Part shown: one piece after another, positions 32,883-41,579 of the stretch
How positions within the stretch are numbered: the stretch's first letter is position 1
How the letters are laid out: every line of letters begins with the position of its first letter
Source of the DNA: Variovorax sp037204085
Lineage (GTDB): Bacteria; Pseudomonadota; Gammaproteobacteria; Burkholderiales; Burkholderiaceae_C
Direction of reading: 5' to 3'
Assembly (NCBI RefSeq): GCF_037204085.1
Contig: NZ_JBBCBW010000011.1
Location: 62,001 to 126,000, forward strand
Length of the DNA stretch: 64,000 bases
Notes under the pieces: generated by a model
Seen by the model: only the letters and a program-made list of their open reading frames with translations
Database searches by the model: none
Told to the model about the DNA's origin: nothing
Program-made: the position numbers and the translations under genes

Positions 32883-33548
32883 ATGTCCGCGCTCCCCCGC
32901 GCCCCTTCCGCCAAAGCCGCCACCGAGCGCGACGCTATGCCCGACGACCAGTTGATGCTGGCCTACGTGCGCGGCGACGGCGCCGCGTTCGACGTGCTCT
33001 ACGCGCGCCACGAGGGCGGGCTGTTCCGCTTCGTCAAGCGGCTGCTGGGCGCGCGGCTGGCGGCGCAGGCCGACGAGGTGTTCCAGGACACCTGGGTGCG
33101 TATCATTTCCGCGCGGGACAGTTTCTCGCCGCAAGGCGCCGCCTGGCGAACCTGGGCTTTCACCATCGCGCACAACCTGGCCATGGACCGGCTGCGCGTG
33201 AGCGGCCGAGAAGTGGCACTCGACCCCCATCCGGACGACGGCGACGAGGCCGTGCCCACGCTCGACCGTGGCGTGCGCGGCGCGGTCGATGCCGCAGCGC
33301 ATCCTTCGGCCGAGGAGCTCGCGTTCTGGCGCGCCGCCGGCCGCCGGCTGCTGGCCTGCCTCGACGAACTGCCGCTCGAGCAGCGCGCCGCATTCCTGCT
33401 GCACCATGAAGACGGGTTGACGGTCGAGGCACTCGCGGCCAGCCTGGAAATCGGTTTCGAAACCGTGCGCAGCCGCCTGCGCTACGGGCTGCAGAAACTG
33501 CGTGGCTGCATGGAGCGCTATCTGTCCGTGCTGGAGCAGCGCGCATGA
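32883..33548 (+). CDS. ECF-type RNA polymerase sigma factor
   Basis: 221 residues. Region 2 (LMLAYVRGDGAAFDVLYARH through AWRTWAFTIAHNLAMDRLR) binds core polymerase and the -10 element. Region 4 (LLACLDELPLEQRAAFLLHH, then GLTVEALAASLEIGFETVRS) is the HTH for -35 recognition. Linker and spacing suit a SigK/RpoE-like ECF subgroup. ATG 32883 is used; a GTG at 32814 would extend it by 23 residues into the tRNA promoter region. Its stop overlaps the anti-sigma start (ATGA). Confidence 0.92.
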   Translation: MSALPRAPSAKAATERDAMPDDQLMLAYVRGDGAAFDVLYARHEGGLFRFVKRLLGARLAAQADEVFQDTWVRIISARDSFSPQGAAWRTWAFTIAHNLAMDRLRVSGREVALDPHPDDGDEAVPTLDRGVRGAVDAAAHPSAEELAFWRAAGRRLLACLDELPLEQRAAFLLHHEDGLTVEALAASLEIGFETVRSRLRYGLQKLRGCMERYLSVLEQRA

Positions 33549-34873
33549 GCAGCGGCGGCAACAACAGCAGCGGTTTCGAGGACGGCGACGGCGACGGCGC
33601 GCTGCACGACCCGGTGTTGCGCCGCGCCCTGGACCATGCGCCCGACAGCGGCGCCATGCCCGATCCGCGCACCCGCGATGCAATAACGAAGATGGCGCAC
33701 AACCTGGCGCCTGTTTCCAATACGGCGCTGGCATCCGACAGCGACGGCGCTGCACCGTGGTGGCGCCGTTTGTTCGGCGCAGGAGAAGCGCATTCCCGCA
33801 TGCCGTGGAATGCGGCCTTTGCAACCGTGCTCGTGGCCACCTTCGTGACCGTGCTCTGGTACCGCGAGCCAATTCCCGATGCGCGGCTCGACGGAGAGGC
33901 GCAGGTTGGTGGCGCCGCGGCGCCGGCGCCTGTGCAACCTTCGGCACCCAGTCCCGCGGTCGTCCCTCCGGCGCCGCAAGCACCGGCGACACGGGAGGCT
34001 GCGCCCGTCCAGCCGGCTCCGCAAGCCACCGGACCTGCGCGCCATGCCGCGAATGAGGAGTCGGTCAGGAGCAGGGCCGATGCGTTGCGCCGGCCTGCTC
34101 CGGCGCCTGCCGGCAAGCAGGCCGCGACCACGCCGGAGATGGACAGGAAGACGTTGGAGGTGCCGCCGCCCGTAGCCGCGGCGCCGCCTCCCGCAGCACC
34201 AGCACCAGCACCAGCACCAGCACCAGCACCAGCACTACCGCCTTCCGTTGCGGAGCAATTCGCGGCCGAGCCCCGGGCGTTCCCGCGCACGGAAGACCGC
34301 CGTTCAACCGAACCGGAAAGTGACCGCGCCAGCGGGGCCATCGGTGGCGCGCCCGCGATTGCGTCTGCTCCACCCGCCGCGCCCATGGTCCTGCCAGGCC
34401 CGCCGTCAGTGCAGCGCGAGTCTGCGGACAGCAGCGCGCCGGCGTTGTCCGCACAACGCAACGCCAATGCCGAGTCTTCCCCCGCCATGCGCCAGGCACC
34501 CGCTCCGCGCGCGGCAGCTGCCGCCAAGGGTGCAAGCCCGCAGGGCGATACGTCGCAGTTCTCGGCGCTGGACGGCTGGACGTCCTTCAACTACGTGCGT
34601 GCGGGGCAAGCCGTGCGCCATGCGCGCGGCGACGTCGAAGGACTGGCGGCATCGGTGAATTCGGTGGCGCGCTCTGCCACCGTTCCCGGCGGCGACTTGG
34701 CCGCGCCCGTCGAGGCGCGCCTGGAGCTCTATCGCGGTACGGCCCTGCTCGCCGTGCTCGAGATCGCGGGCGACCAGGTGCGATGGACGCCGCAAGCGGG
34801 CGGCCATCCATCGGTCGGCACGCCGCCCGCATCGGCGCTTGCCGCGCTGCGGGCGCTGCTCACGCGGCAATAG
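33545..34873 (+). CDS. Membrane-anchored anti-sigma-like protein, Pro/Ala-rich
   Basis: 442 residues. A short cytoplasmic N-terminus (about residues 1-85) precedes one transmembrane helix (WNAAFATVLVATFVTVLWY, about 88-106). A long Pro/Ala-rich periplasmic region of about 200 residues follows, then a folded C-terminal domain (SALDGWTSFNYVRAGQA onward). No zinc-binding anti-sigma motif (HxxxCxxC) is visible. The overlap with the sigma gene makes an anti-sigma role likely, but the sequence family is not recognised. It contains an (AGCACC)n repeat. Confidence 0.72.
   Translation: MSSGGNNSSGFEDGDGDGALHDPVLRRALDHAPDSGAMPDPRTRDAITKMAHNLAPVSNTALASDSDGAAPWWRRLFGAGEAHSRMPWNAAFATVLVATFVTVLWYREPIPDARLDGEAQVGGAAAPAPVQPSAPSPAVVPPAPQAPATREAAPVQPAPQATGPARHAANEESVRSRADALRRPAPAPAGKQAATTPEMDRKTLEVPPPVAAAPPPAAPAPAPAPAPAPALPPSVAEQFAAEPRAFPRTEDRRSTEPESDRASGAIGGAPAIASAPPAAPMVLPGPPSVQRESADSSAPALSAQRNANAESSPAMRQAPAPRAAAAAKGASPQGDTSQFSALDGWTSFNYVRAGQAVRHARGDVEGLAASVNSVARSATVPGGDLAAPVEARLELYRGTALLAVLEIAGDQVRWTPQAGGHPSVGTPPASALAALRALLTRQ
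34195..34236 (+). repeat. Hexanucleotide tandem repeat in the anti-sigma-like gene
   Basis: Six perfect AGCACC units (34195-34230) plus one AGCACT. It encodes an Ala-Pro dipeptide run in the periplasmic linker. Slippage would change length in frame, so it cannot switch the gene off. Confidence 0.9.
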
Positions 34874-34898
34874 CAGGCAAGCTGGCGCTGCGGCGCCG

Positions 34899-35678
34899 TC
34901 AGGCGTTCTTGAAGTCGGGCTGGCGCTTGTTGAGGAAGGCGTCCATGCCTTCCTTCTGGTCGGCCGTGGCAAACAGCGCGTGGAACAGCCGGCGTTCGAA
35001 CATCACGCCGTCGGAGAGGCCGCTTTCGAACGCGCGGTTGACCGATTCCTTGGCCGCGAGCACGGCGATCTGCGAGTAGCCGGCAATGATCAGCGCGGCG
35101 CCCAACGCTTCGTCGGCCAGCTTTTCATACGGCACCACGCGGCTTACGAGGCCTGCGCGCTCGGCTTCGGCCGCGTCCATCATGCGGGCGGTGAGCGCCA
35201 TGTCCATGGCCTTGCTCTTGCCCACTGCGCGCGGCAGGCGCTGCGTGCCGCCGGCGCCGGGGATCACGCCGATCTTGATTTCGGGCTGGCCGAACTTGGC
35301 GTTGTCGGCCGCGATGATGAAGTCGCACATCATCGCGAGCTCGCAGCCGCCGCCCAGCGCAAAGCCGCTCACCGCCGCAATCACCGGCTTGCGGATCGAG
35401 CGAATCGTTTCCCAGTTGCGCGTGATGTAGTCGCCCTTGTAGGTGTCGATGAAGCTGTACTTCGCCATAGCGGCGATGTCGGCGCCGGCGGCAAAGGCGC
35501 GTTCGCTGCCCGTCAGGATGATGCAGCCGATGGCGTCATCGGCATCGAAGGCCTTGAGCGCGGCGCCCAGTTCGGTCATGAGCGCGTCGTTCAGTGCGTT
35601 GAGCGCCTTGGGACGGTTGAGGGTGATGATGCCGACCTTGCCTGCTTCGGTCCGCACTTCGATGTTTTCGTAGCTCAT
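34899..35678 (-). CDS. Enoyl-CoA hydratase
   Basis: 259 residues. Crotonase fold with both catalytic glutamates: Glu113 in GGGCELAMMCD and Glu133 in GQPEIKIGVIPG, 20 residues apart as in rat mitochondrial hydratase. The oxyanion-hole residues lie at AFAAGADIAAM and ALGGGCE. It hydrates trans-2-enoyl-CoA in beta-oxidation or a related acyl-CoA pathway; broad substrate use is likely. Monocistronic. Confidence 0.95.
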   Translation of the reverse strand: MSYENIEVRTEAGKVGIITLNRPKALNALNDALMTELGAALKAFDADDAIGCIILTGSERAFAAGADIAAMAKYSFIDTYKGDYITRNWETIRSIRKPVIAAVSGFALGGGCELAMMCDFIIAADNAKFGQPEIKIGVIPGAGGTQRLPRAVGKSKAMDMALTARMMDAAEAERAGLVSRVVPYEKLADEALGAALIIAGYSQIAVLAAKESVNRAFESGLSDGVMFERRLFHALFATADQKEGMDAFLNKRQPDFKNA

Positions 35679-35768
35679 GGTGTCTCCGGGGGAAAGAAAA
35701 AACGCCTCGCTTCACTATACCCAGCATCCGGCGCAAGCCTTCGCGGCCATGCCGGGCAAGACTTTAGT

Positions 35769-35783
35769 TGAGAATTATTCTCA
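35769..35783. promoter_or_regulatory. Fur-box-like palindrome upstream of the DUF2325 gene
   Basis: TGAGAAT-T-ATTCTCA is a perfect 7-1-7 inverted repeat matching the Fur consensus form. It lies within the presumed promoter: TAGAAT at 35786-35791 is a -10 candidate three bases downstream. Iron-dependent repression is expected. Confidence 0.75.
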
Positions 35784-35810
35784 TCTAGAATCGCCGCCAT
35801 GGAGTTCCCG

Positions 35811-36437
35811 ATGCAAGAGCAAGAACGAGCGCGAGAGCAAGAACACGCGGTGTTGCTGCGTGCCTACGCGCGCGTACAGGAGCGCTGCTCGCGCGTCCTG
35901 GCCGAGCAGGCCGCAATGATCGAGCGGCTCGAGGCGCAGGTCGTGCGGCTGCGCGGTGCGCTCGTGGCGCGCGACTCGGCCATCGCCATCGTGCGCGAAG
36001 AGCTGGCCGCGCGCGCAGCCGTGGGCAACGCGCTGCCGAAGCGGCTCAACGCACTGCTGGCGCCGGCGAACCGTCGCCGGGCAGTCCTGTCGCGTCAAGG
36101 CGGGCCTGCCGACCTTCGCGAAAAAGCGGTGCTGTGCGTAGGCCGCGGAGAAGAGGCGCCGTCGCTCGCGCGGCAGCTGGTGGAGATTGCCGGTGGCCGC
36201 TATCTGCACCATGACGGCGGCGACGATGCCGATGACCCCGCACTCGAGGCCGGCCTGCGCGCCGCCGACCTGGTGATTTGCCAGACCGGCTGCGTGAGCC
36301 ATGGTGCTTACTGGCGTGTGCAAGACCATTGCCGGCGCACCGGCAAGCCCTGCGTGCTCGTGGGCGAGCCCCAGCCGATCCAGTTCGTGCGGCAGCAGCC
36401 GGCCGCCGAGCCCGCCGCGCAAGGCGAGCTTCGGTAG
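35811..36437 (+). CDS. DUF2325 domain-containing protein
   Basis: 208 residues. An N-terminal coiled-coil (about residues 1-75, rich in Arg/Glu/Gln) is followed by a DUF2325 domain with VLCVGRGEE, a GGRYLHHDGG segment, and ADLVICQTGCVSHGAYWRV. Function unknown; the family often co-occurs with iron or haem metabolism genes. ATG 35811 is chosen because GGAG lies six bases upstream; ATG 35799 is seven bases from the -10 and would be nearly leaderless. Behind a Fur box. Confidence 0.85.
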   Translation: MQEQERAREQEHAVLLRAYARVQERCSRVLAEQAAMIERLEAQVVRLRGALVARDSAIAIVREELAARAAVGNALPKRLNALLAPANRRRAVLSRQGGPADLREKAVLCVGRGEEAPSLARQLVEIAGGRYLHHDGGDDADDPALEAGLRAADLVICQTGCVSHGAYWRVQDHCRRTGKPCVLVGEPQPIQFVRQQPAAEPAAQGELR

Positions 36438-36455
36438 TTCAGCGAGCGCCTCGGC

Positions 36456-38312
36456 TCAGCGCCGCGGGTCGGGCGCGAGCCAGGCTGCCACCTTTGCCGC
36501 GTCGTGCAGGAACAGCCGCCAGGTGGTGGCACCTTCCGGCCGCACCAGCGGCAGCCTCAGCAGCTTGCGGTCGCGCGCCACCAGCGCGGTAAAACGCGTG
36601 GCATCGCCCAGATACAGCGCCAGGTCGTCGAGCTTGGTGATGCGCCAGGCCTGCGCGGGACGTTGCTGTGCCTTCTTGCCGACGGCCGGCATCTCGATGC
36701 CGATCCATTCGTCGTTGGCCGAGAAGCCCGCCTTTTCAGCCGCGCCGCCGCGCAGCACCACCTTGACCTGCACGCTGCCGTTGGCTTCGGCCACGCGCAG
36801 TCCCAGCGCCTGCGCCGGTTGCGACGGGTCGTCGAGCGCCGCAACGCCGTGCGCGCGCAGCAAGTCCGAAAGCGGCAGCTCGTCGGTGGAATGCACCCAC
36901 TGCGCAATTTCCGCCGCGTAAGAGCGGCCGCCCACGGCTTCGAGTGCAGCGGCCAAGTCGGCTTCGCTGATCGGGCCGCCGCCGCTTTGCACCCACAGGT
37001 GGCGCATCACGTCGTCGAGCGTGCCCTTGCCTTCGCGCCGCAGCGTGAGGTCGAAGCACAGCGCCACCAGCGCGCCCTTGGTGTAGTAGCTGACGGTGCT
37101 GTTGGGCGTTTGCTCGTCCTGCCGGTAGTACTTGATCCAGGCGTCGAAGCTCGCATCGGCCACCGGCTGTACCAGCCGGCCCGGCGTCTGCAGCACCTGG
37201 TTGATGGTTTTGTTGAGAAGGCGCAGGTAGCCCGCGTCGTCGATGCGGCCGGCGCGGCGCAGCAGCAGGTCGTCGTAGTAGCTGGTAAAGCCCTCAAAGA
37301 ACCAGAGCAGCTGCGTGTAGTTCTCCCGGCTGTAGTCGTAATGCGCGAATTCCGCCGGGCGCATGCGCTTGACGTTCCAGGTGTGGAAGTACTCGTGGCT
37401 GATCAGCCCCATCAGCGTGGTGTAGCCCTCGGGCTGCTTCTTGGCGCCGCGCTGCGGCAGGTCGCGCCGGTTGCAGATCAGCGCGGTGGAATGCCGGTGC
37501 TCGAGGCCGCCGTAGCCGTCGTCCACCGCATTGAGCATGAACACGTAGCGGTCGATGGGCAGCTTGGGCCCGCCGCGCTTGCCCGCCTTGTCGCCATGCC
37601 AGAAACGGATTTCGGCCTCGCAGATGGCCTGCGTGTCGGCAATCAGGCGCTCGCCGTCGAACGAGGCCGCGGCACCCGCAATGACGAAGCGGTGCGGCAC
37701 GCCGCAGGCCTCGAACTCCGCGCTCCAGAATGCGCCCATCTCGACCGGGCTGTCGGCCAGCTCGTCGTAGCCGGGGGCCAGGTAGCTGCCGAAGCCGTGC
37801 TTGTCTGTCTTCGACGGAACAAGAGCGGTGGCGCACGACCAGCGTGCATCGTCGGGCGAAGCTGCGGGCGCAACGATGTCCAGCGCATGCGGCGCATCGG
37901 TCTGGCCCTCGACCCGCAGGCACAGGCTCGTGCCGTTGAAGAAGCCGCGCTCGGCGTCGAGCCACGCGGTGCGCACCGAGTTGTCGTAGGCGCACACCTG
38001 GTAATGCAGCACCAGCGGTTGGCCCGGCACGCAATCGATCTGCCAGCTGCATTTGTCGAGCTGCGTCAGCACCGGCTTGCGGCGCCCCTGCACGGCTCGC
38101 AGGCCCTGCAGGTTCTTGGCGAACTCGCGCACCAGGTAGCTGCCCGGAATCCACACCGGCAGCGTCACGCGCTGCTGCGCGGAGGGCGCCTCGATGGTCA
38201 GCGTCACGCCGAAGAGGTGCGCATGCAAGTCCGCGCATTCGATGCGATAGCGCACCGCGGCGGCCGGCGCAGCCGCTCGCGCGCGCCGAGAAGCGGTCGT
38301 CGGCGCGGTCAT
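36456..38312 (-). CDS. M61-family glycyl aminopeptidase
   Basis: 618 residues. Zinc site HEYFH (306-310) with the third ligand Glu340 in FFEGFTSYY. The domain order is N-terminal beta domain, M61 catalytic domain, and C-terminal PDZ domain (LRVAEANGSVQVKVVLRGGA). No signal peptide is seen, so it is probably cytosolic. Overlaps the dsbC stop by one base (TGATG) and is co-transcribed with it. Confidence 0.93.
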   Translation of the reverse strand: MTAPTTASRRARAAAPAAAVRYRIECADLHAHLFGVTLTIEAPSAQQRVTLPVWIPGSYLVREFAKNLQGLRAVQGRRKPVLTQLDKCSWQIDCVPGQPLVLHYQVCAYDNSVRTAWLDAERGFFNGTSLCLRVEGQTDAPHALDIVAPAASPDDARWSCATALVPSKTDKHGFGSYLAPGYDELADSPVEMGAFWSAEFEACGVPHRFVIAGAAASFDGERLIADTQAICEAEIRFWHGDKAGKRGGPKLPIDRYVFMLNAVDDGYGGLEHRHSTALICNRRDLPQRGAKKQPEGYTTLMGLISHEYFHTWNVKRMRPAEFAHYDYSRENYTQLLWFFEGFTSYYDDLLLRRAGRIDDAGYLRLLNKTINQVLQTPGRLVQPVADASFDAWIKYYRQDEQTPNSTVSYYTKGALVALCFDLTLRREGKGTLDDVMRHLWVQSGGGPISEADLAAALEAVGGRSYAAEIAQWVHSTDELPLSDLLRAHGVAALDDPSQPAQALGLRVAEANGSVQVKVVLRGGAAEKAGFSANDEWIGIEMPAVGKKAQQRPAQAWRITKLDDLALYLGDATRFTALVARDRKLLRLPLVRPEGATTWRLFLHDAAKVAAWLAPDPRR

Positions 38313-39034
38313 CAGTTAGTGGAAGCGGTGAGTTGCTTTTCGACCTGCTCAGCCGGAATGGCGCCCGGCGTGCGGGTGCCGTCGGTGAAGATCAGCGTGG
38401 GCGTGCCGGTGATGTTGTACTTGCGGCCGAATTCCACGTTGCGCTGCAGCGCCGCCACGTCGCAGTTGCTTGCCGCGGCGGTGGGCTTGACGTTGGCTTC
38501 CATCCACTCGGCCCAGGCCTTGCCCTTGTCCTTGCTGCACCAGATGTCGCGCGACTTGGTGGCCGAATCGGGGCCGAGCACCGGGTAGAGGAACAGGTAG
38601 ACGGTGACGTTGTCGACCGTCTTCATGTCTTTCTCGAAGCGCTTACAGTAGCCGCAGTTCGGGTCTTCGAACACCGCGAGCTTGCGCTTGCCGGTGCCGC
38701 GCACGATCTTGATCGCGTCCTTCACGGGCAGCTTGTCGAACGACACCTGGCTGAGCTTCTCGATGCGCTCCTCGGTCAGGTTCTTGCGCGCATTCACATC
38801 AATGAGGTTGCCTTGCAGCAGGTAGTTGCCCTGCTCGTCGGTGTAGTAGATCTGGAAGCCGTTCACGCGCACTTCATAAAGGCCCGGCAGCGGCGACTTG
38901 GTGACTTCGTCGATGGCCGGAAACTGCGGAATGCGCGCCGGAAGGTTCTTGCGGATCTCGGCTTCGCCGGCGAAGGATGTGACAACTGCACCCAGCGTGC
39001 AGGCGGCGAGAAGAAGGTGGCGTGCGAGTTTCAT
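38312..39034 (-). CDS. dsbC: Thiol:disulfide interchange protein DsbC
   Basis: 240 residues. The periplasmic signal ends near VVTSFA. An N-terminal dimerisation domain is followed by a thioredoxin domain with the active site CGYC (Cys127, Cys130) in EDPNCGYCKRF. The cis-Pro lies in GTPTLIF. A structural cysteine pair (WCSKDKG...NCD) is conserved. It isomerises wrong disulfides and is kept reduced by DsbD. Located between a hydroxylase and the M61 peptidase. Confidence 0.96.
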   Translation of the reverse strand: MKLARHLLLAACTLGAVVTSFAGEAEIRKNLPARIPQFPAIDEVTKSPLPGLYEVRVNGFQIYYTDEQGNYLLQGNLIDVNARKNLTEERIEKLSQVSFDKLPVKDAIKIVRGTGKRKLAVFEDPNCGYCKRFEKDMKTVDNVTVYLFLYPVLGPDSATKSRDIWCSKDKGKAWAEWMEANVKPTAAASNCDVAALQRNVEFGRKYNITGTPTLIFTDGTRTPGAIPAEQVEKQLTASTN

Positions 39035-39054
39035 TGAAAGTCCGGTCGATGGAT

Positions 39055-40203
39055 TCATGCCCTCAAGCCCATCGCCTGGTTGGCGATCCAGTGCTTGAGG
39101 AGGCGCGTGCGGTCGAAGCCGCGCATGCCCCAGTTGCGCAGCGCGGGCAGGGGCCCCATGCTGTGCGAAAAAAGTTGCTGCAGGCCGTCGGTGGCCAGGC
39201 TCATCTGGAGCACGTCGGCGCGGCGGGCGCGCTCGTAGCGGCGCAGCAGGCGCGCATCGCCCACGCTGCGCCAGTACTCGCGCTGCTTGATCACCTCGGC
39301 CAGCATGGCCGCATCGGCCAGGCCCAGGTTGAGGCCCTGGCCCGCGAGCGGATGCACCGTGTGGGCGGCGTCGCCGGCCAATGCCCACGATTGAGGCGAA
39401 GAGGCAGAAGCAACCTGCGCCTGGTTGGGCATGGCGCCGGTCCAGCGGTCGGCAATCGCGCGCGCGAGCGGCCAGGCGGCGCGTTCGCTCGTGAGTTGCA
39501 GCGCGCCCAGGGCGCCGTGGCTGGCCTCGGTCACGGCGGCGTTGAATTCTTCGGTGCTTTGCGCCAGCAGCGCGGGCGCGCGAAGCTGGTCGACCGACCA
39601 CACCAGTGCGACCGAGCGGCCGTGCACGCCGCCCATCGGCAGCAGCGCCAGCACCTCGCCCTTGTCGTTGAACCACTGGCGTGCCACGCCGTCGTGCGAC
39701 TGCGCCGCTTCGAGCCGCGCGGCAATCGCATGCTGCGGATAGCGCGTGACCGCGTAGCTCACGCCGAGCGCCTCGCGCGTGGTGCTGGCCTTGCCCTCGC
39801 ACACCACCGTGAGCGGGGCCGGCACCGGGTCGGCCACCACTTCGACCTGGGGCTGGAAGCGGACCGCGTCCGCCAGCTGCTTTTCGAGCGCGGGCACATC
39901 GACGATCCAGGCCAGCGCCTCGACCTTCTGGCGCACGGCGTTGAACTGCACGCGGCCGCCCTCGTCGCCGTTCACCAGCATTTCGCGCACCGGCGTGGCA
40001 TGCGCGGCATCCGGCCAGGCGCGCAGCGATTCGAGCAGCTTCTTCGATGCGGTGTTGAGCGCGTAGGCGCGGATGTCGTCCTTGCCCGCCGTGGCGGGCG
40101 GCGCCACCAGCGCAACGCGCACGCGCTCGCGCGCAAGCAGCAGGGCCAACGTCCGGCCGACGATGCCGGCACCGCGTATGCAAACTTCAGGGGGGAGGGC
40201 CAT
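39055..40203 (-). CDS. FAD-dependent monooxygenase of the UbiH/UbiF/VisC family
   Basis: 382 residues. ADP-binding GAGIVG (Gly11, Gly13, Gly16), and a second FAD motif GDAAHTVHPLAGQGLN near the C-terminus. These enzymes hydroxylate the quinone ring in ubiquinone synthesis. UbiH, UbiF, UbiI and UbiM differ in regiospecificity and cannot be separated by eye, so no symbol is given. First gene of the operon with dsbC, 20 bases upstream, and the M61 gene. Confidence 0.9.
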   Translation of the reverse strand: MALPPEVCIRGAGIVGRTLALLLARERVRVALVAPPATAGKDDIRAYALNTASKKLLESLRAWPDAAHATPVREMLVNGDEGGRVQFNAVRQKVEALAWIVDVPALEKQLADAVRFQPQVEVVADPVPAPLTVVCEGKASTTREALGVSYAVTRYPQHAIAARLEAAQSHDGVARQWFNDKGEVLALLPMGGVHGRSVALVWSVDQLRAPALLAQSTEEFNAAVTEASHGALGALQLTSERAAWPLARAIADRWTGAMPNQAQVASASSPQSWALAGDAAHTVHPLAGQGLNLGLADAAMLAEVIKQREYWRSVGDARLLRRYERARRADVLQMSLATDGLQQLFSHSMGPLPALRNWGMRGFDRTRLLKHWIANQAMGLRA

Positions 40204-40231
40204 CGGCTCATTGTAAGAACTATGCCCACGC

Positions 40232-40247
40232 CCGGGGCTCGCCCCGG
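40232..40247. repeat. GC-rich perfect palindrome in the divergent hydroxylase/MOSC gap
   Basis: CCGGGGC-TC-GCCCCGG, 7-bp stem with a 2-base loop. It lies between two divergent starts 90 bases apart and may be an operator or only structure. Confidence 0.4.
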
Positions 40248-40292
40248 AATGGCCGATGCGGGAGAATCTCGGCCGAATTCCAAGGAACCCAC

Positions 40293-41174
40293 GTGCCACA
40301 GCCCGCTTTCGATCTTCAGGCCACCATTGCGCGCCTGTTCGTCTATCCCGTCAAATCATGCGCGGGGGTCGAGCTCCCCGAGGCGCTGCTGACCGAAACC
40401 GGGCTCGAGTTCGACCGCGCCTGGATGGTGGTCGATGCACAGGGCGAGTTCGTCACCCAGCGCCAGCTGCCGCGCATGGCGCTGATCAAGCCTCAGATGA
40501 AGCAGATGGAAGTGGTGCTGCGGGCGCCCGGCATGCTGGCGCTGCACCTCGCGTTCGACAAGGTTGAAAAGCCGGTTCGCGCGAAAGTCTGGAAAGACGA
40601 AGTCGCCGCCTACGACATGGGCGATATCGCCGCGCAATGGTTCAGCGACTTTCTCTCCGAGCCGGGCAAGCCGCAGACCCTGCGCCTGGTACGCTTCGAT
40701 CCTGAGCACAAGCGCCTGTCAAGCCTGGATTGGACGGACGGCGTCGAGGCGACCAACCAGTTTGCCGACGGCTACCCGCTGCTGGTGGCCAGCGAGGGCT
40801 CGCTGGCCGAACTCAACGAGCGTCTGGCCGCCGCGGGGCACGACGCGGTCGGCATCGAACGCTTTCGGCCCAACATCGTGCTGGCCGGCATCGAGTCGCA
40901 CGACGAAGACCGCGTCGACGCGCTGCACATCGAAACAGCCGAGGGCGAGGCCGAGCTCAAGCCGGTGAAGCCCTGCACGCGCTGCCCGATTCCGGACATC
41001 GACCCGGCCACCGGCGTCAGCAGCCCCGAGGTCGGCGACATGCTGCGCACCTACCGTGCCGATGCGCGCGTCGACGGGCGGATCACCTTCGGCATGAACT
41101 GCATCGTGCTGCAGGGCGTGGAGCACATGCTCAAGGTCGGGCAGGCCGTGGGCGCGAACTACCGGTTCGAATAA
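40293..41174 (+). CDS. MOSC-domain protein (molybdenum cofactor sulfurase-like)
   Basis: 293 residues. An N-terminal MOSC_N beta-barrel (LFVYPVKSCAGVELPEA) precedes a MOSC domain with the conserved Cys motif PCTRCPIPDID, followed by GSxV-like GVEHMLKVGQAV. Proteins of this type (YcbX/mARC-like) handle Moco-dependent reduction of N-hydroxylated compounds or sulfur transfer. GTG start with AAGGA eight bases upstream. Confidence 0.9.
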   Translation: MPQPAFDLQATIARLFVYPVKSCAGVELPEALLTETGLEFDRAWMVVDAQGEFVTQRQLPRMALIKPQMKQMEVVLRAPGMLALHLAFDKVEKPVRAKVWKDEVAAYDMGDIAAQWFSDFLSEPGKPQTLRLVRFDPEHKRLSSLDWTDGVEATNQFADGYPLLVASEGSLAELNERLAAAGHDAVGIERFRPNIVLAGIESHDEDRVDALHIETAEGEAELKPVKPCTRCPIPDIDPATGVSSPEVGDMLRTYRADARVDGRITFGMNCIVLQGVEHMLKVGQAVGANYRFE

Positions 41175-41186
41175 GAGAGGCGGGCC

Positions 41187-41579
41187 TCAGAAGCTCACGC
41201 CGGCAATGAGCATGATGTTGGCGTAGGGCGTGCATTCGCCCGTGCGCACGATGGCGCGGGCCTTTGCACTGCGGCGCTTGAACTCTTCGTGCGACACGGT
41301 TTGCGGCGCAATGCCGAGCGATTGCGGATACCAGTCGGGCAGGGCCTTGGCGCCGTTCAGGGCCTCGTCCGCCACCACGATGCTCTCGACCTGCATCTCC
41401 GAAAGAACGGCTTGAAGCACCTCGGTGAGCAGCGGCACGCCGCGCGTCACCGCAAGGTCGATGCGCCGCGGGCCGTCCGGAATCGGCAGGCCCGCATCGC
41501 CGATCACCAGCATGTCGCCGTGGCCGAGAGAGGCGATGACCTGGGAGAGTTCGGAGTTGAGCAGGGCGGTACGTTTCAC
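41187..41579 (-). CDS. rbsD: D-ribose pyranase
   Basis: 130 residues. Interconverts beta-pyranose and beta-furanose forms of ribose so that the kinase can act. The catalytic His20 (in SLGHGD) is present, and GECTPYANIML is the conserved C-terminal substrate loop. GTG start, overlapping the rbsK stop by four bases. Last gene of the ribose operon. Confidence 0.96.
   Translation of the reverse strand: MKRTALLNSELSQVIASLGHGDMLVIGDAGLPIPDGPRRIDLAVTRGVPLLTEVLQAVLSEMQVESIVVADEALNGAKALPDWYPQSLGIAPQTVSHEEFKRRSAKARAIVRTGECTPYANIMLIAGVSF

Noticed and set aside
34195..34236. Phase-variable contingency locus
   Set aside because: The repeat unit is six bases, so slippage cannot shift the frame.
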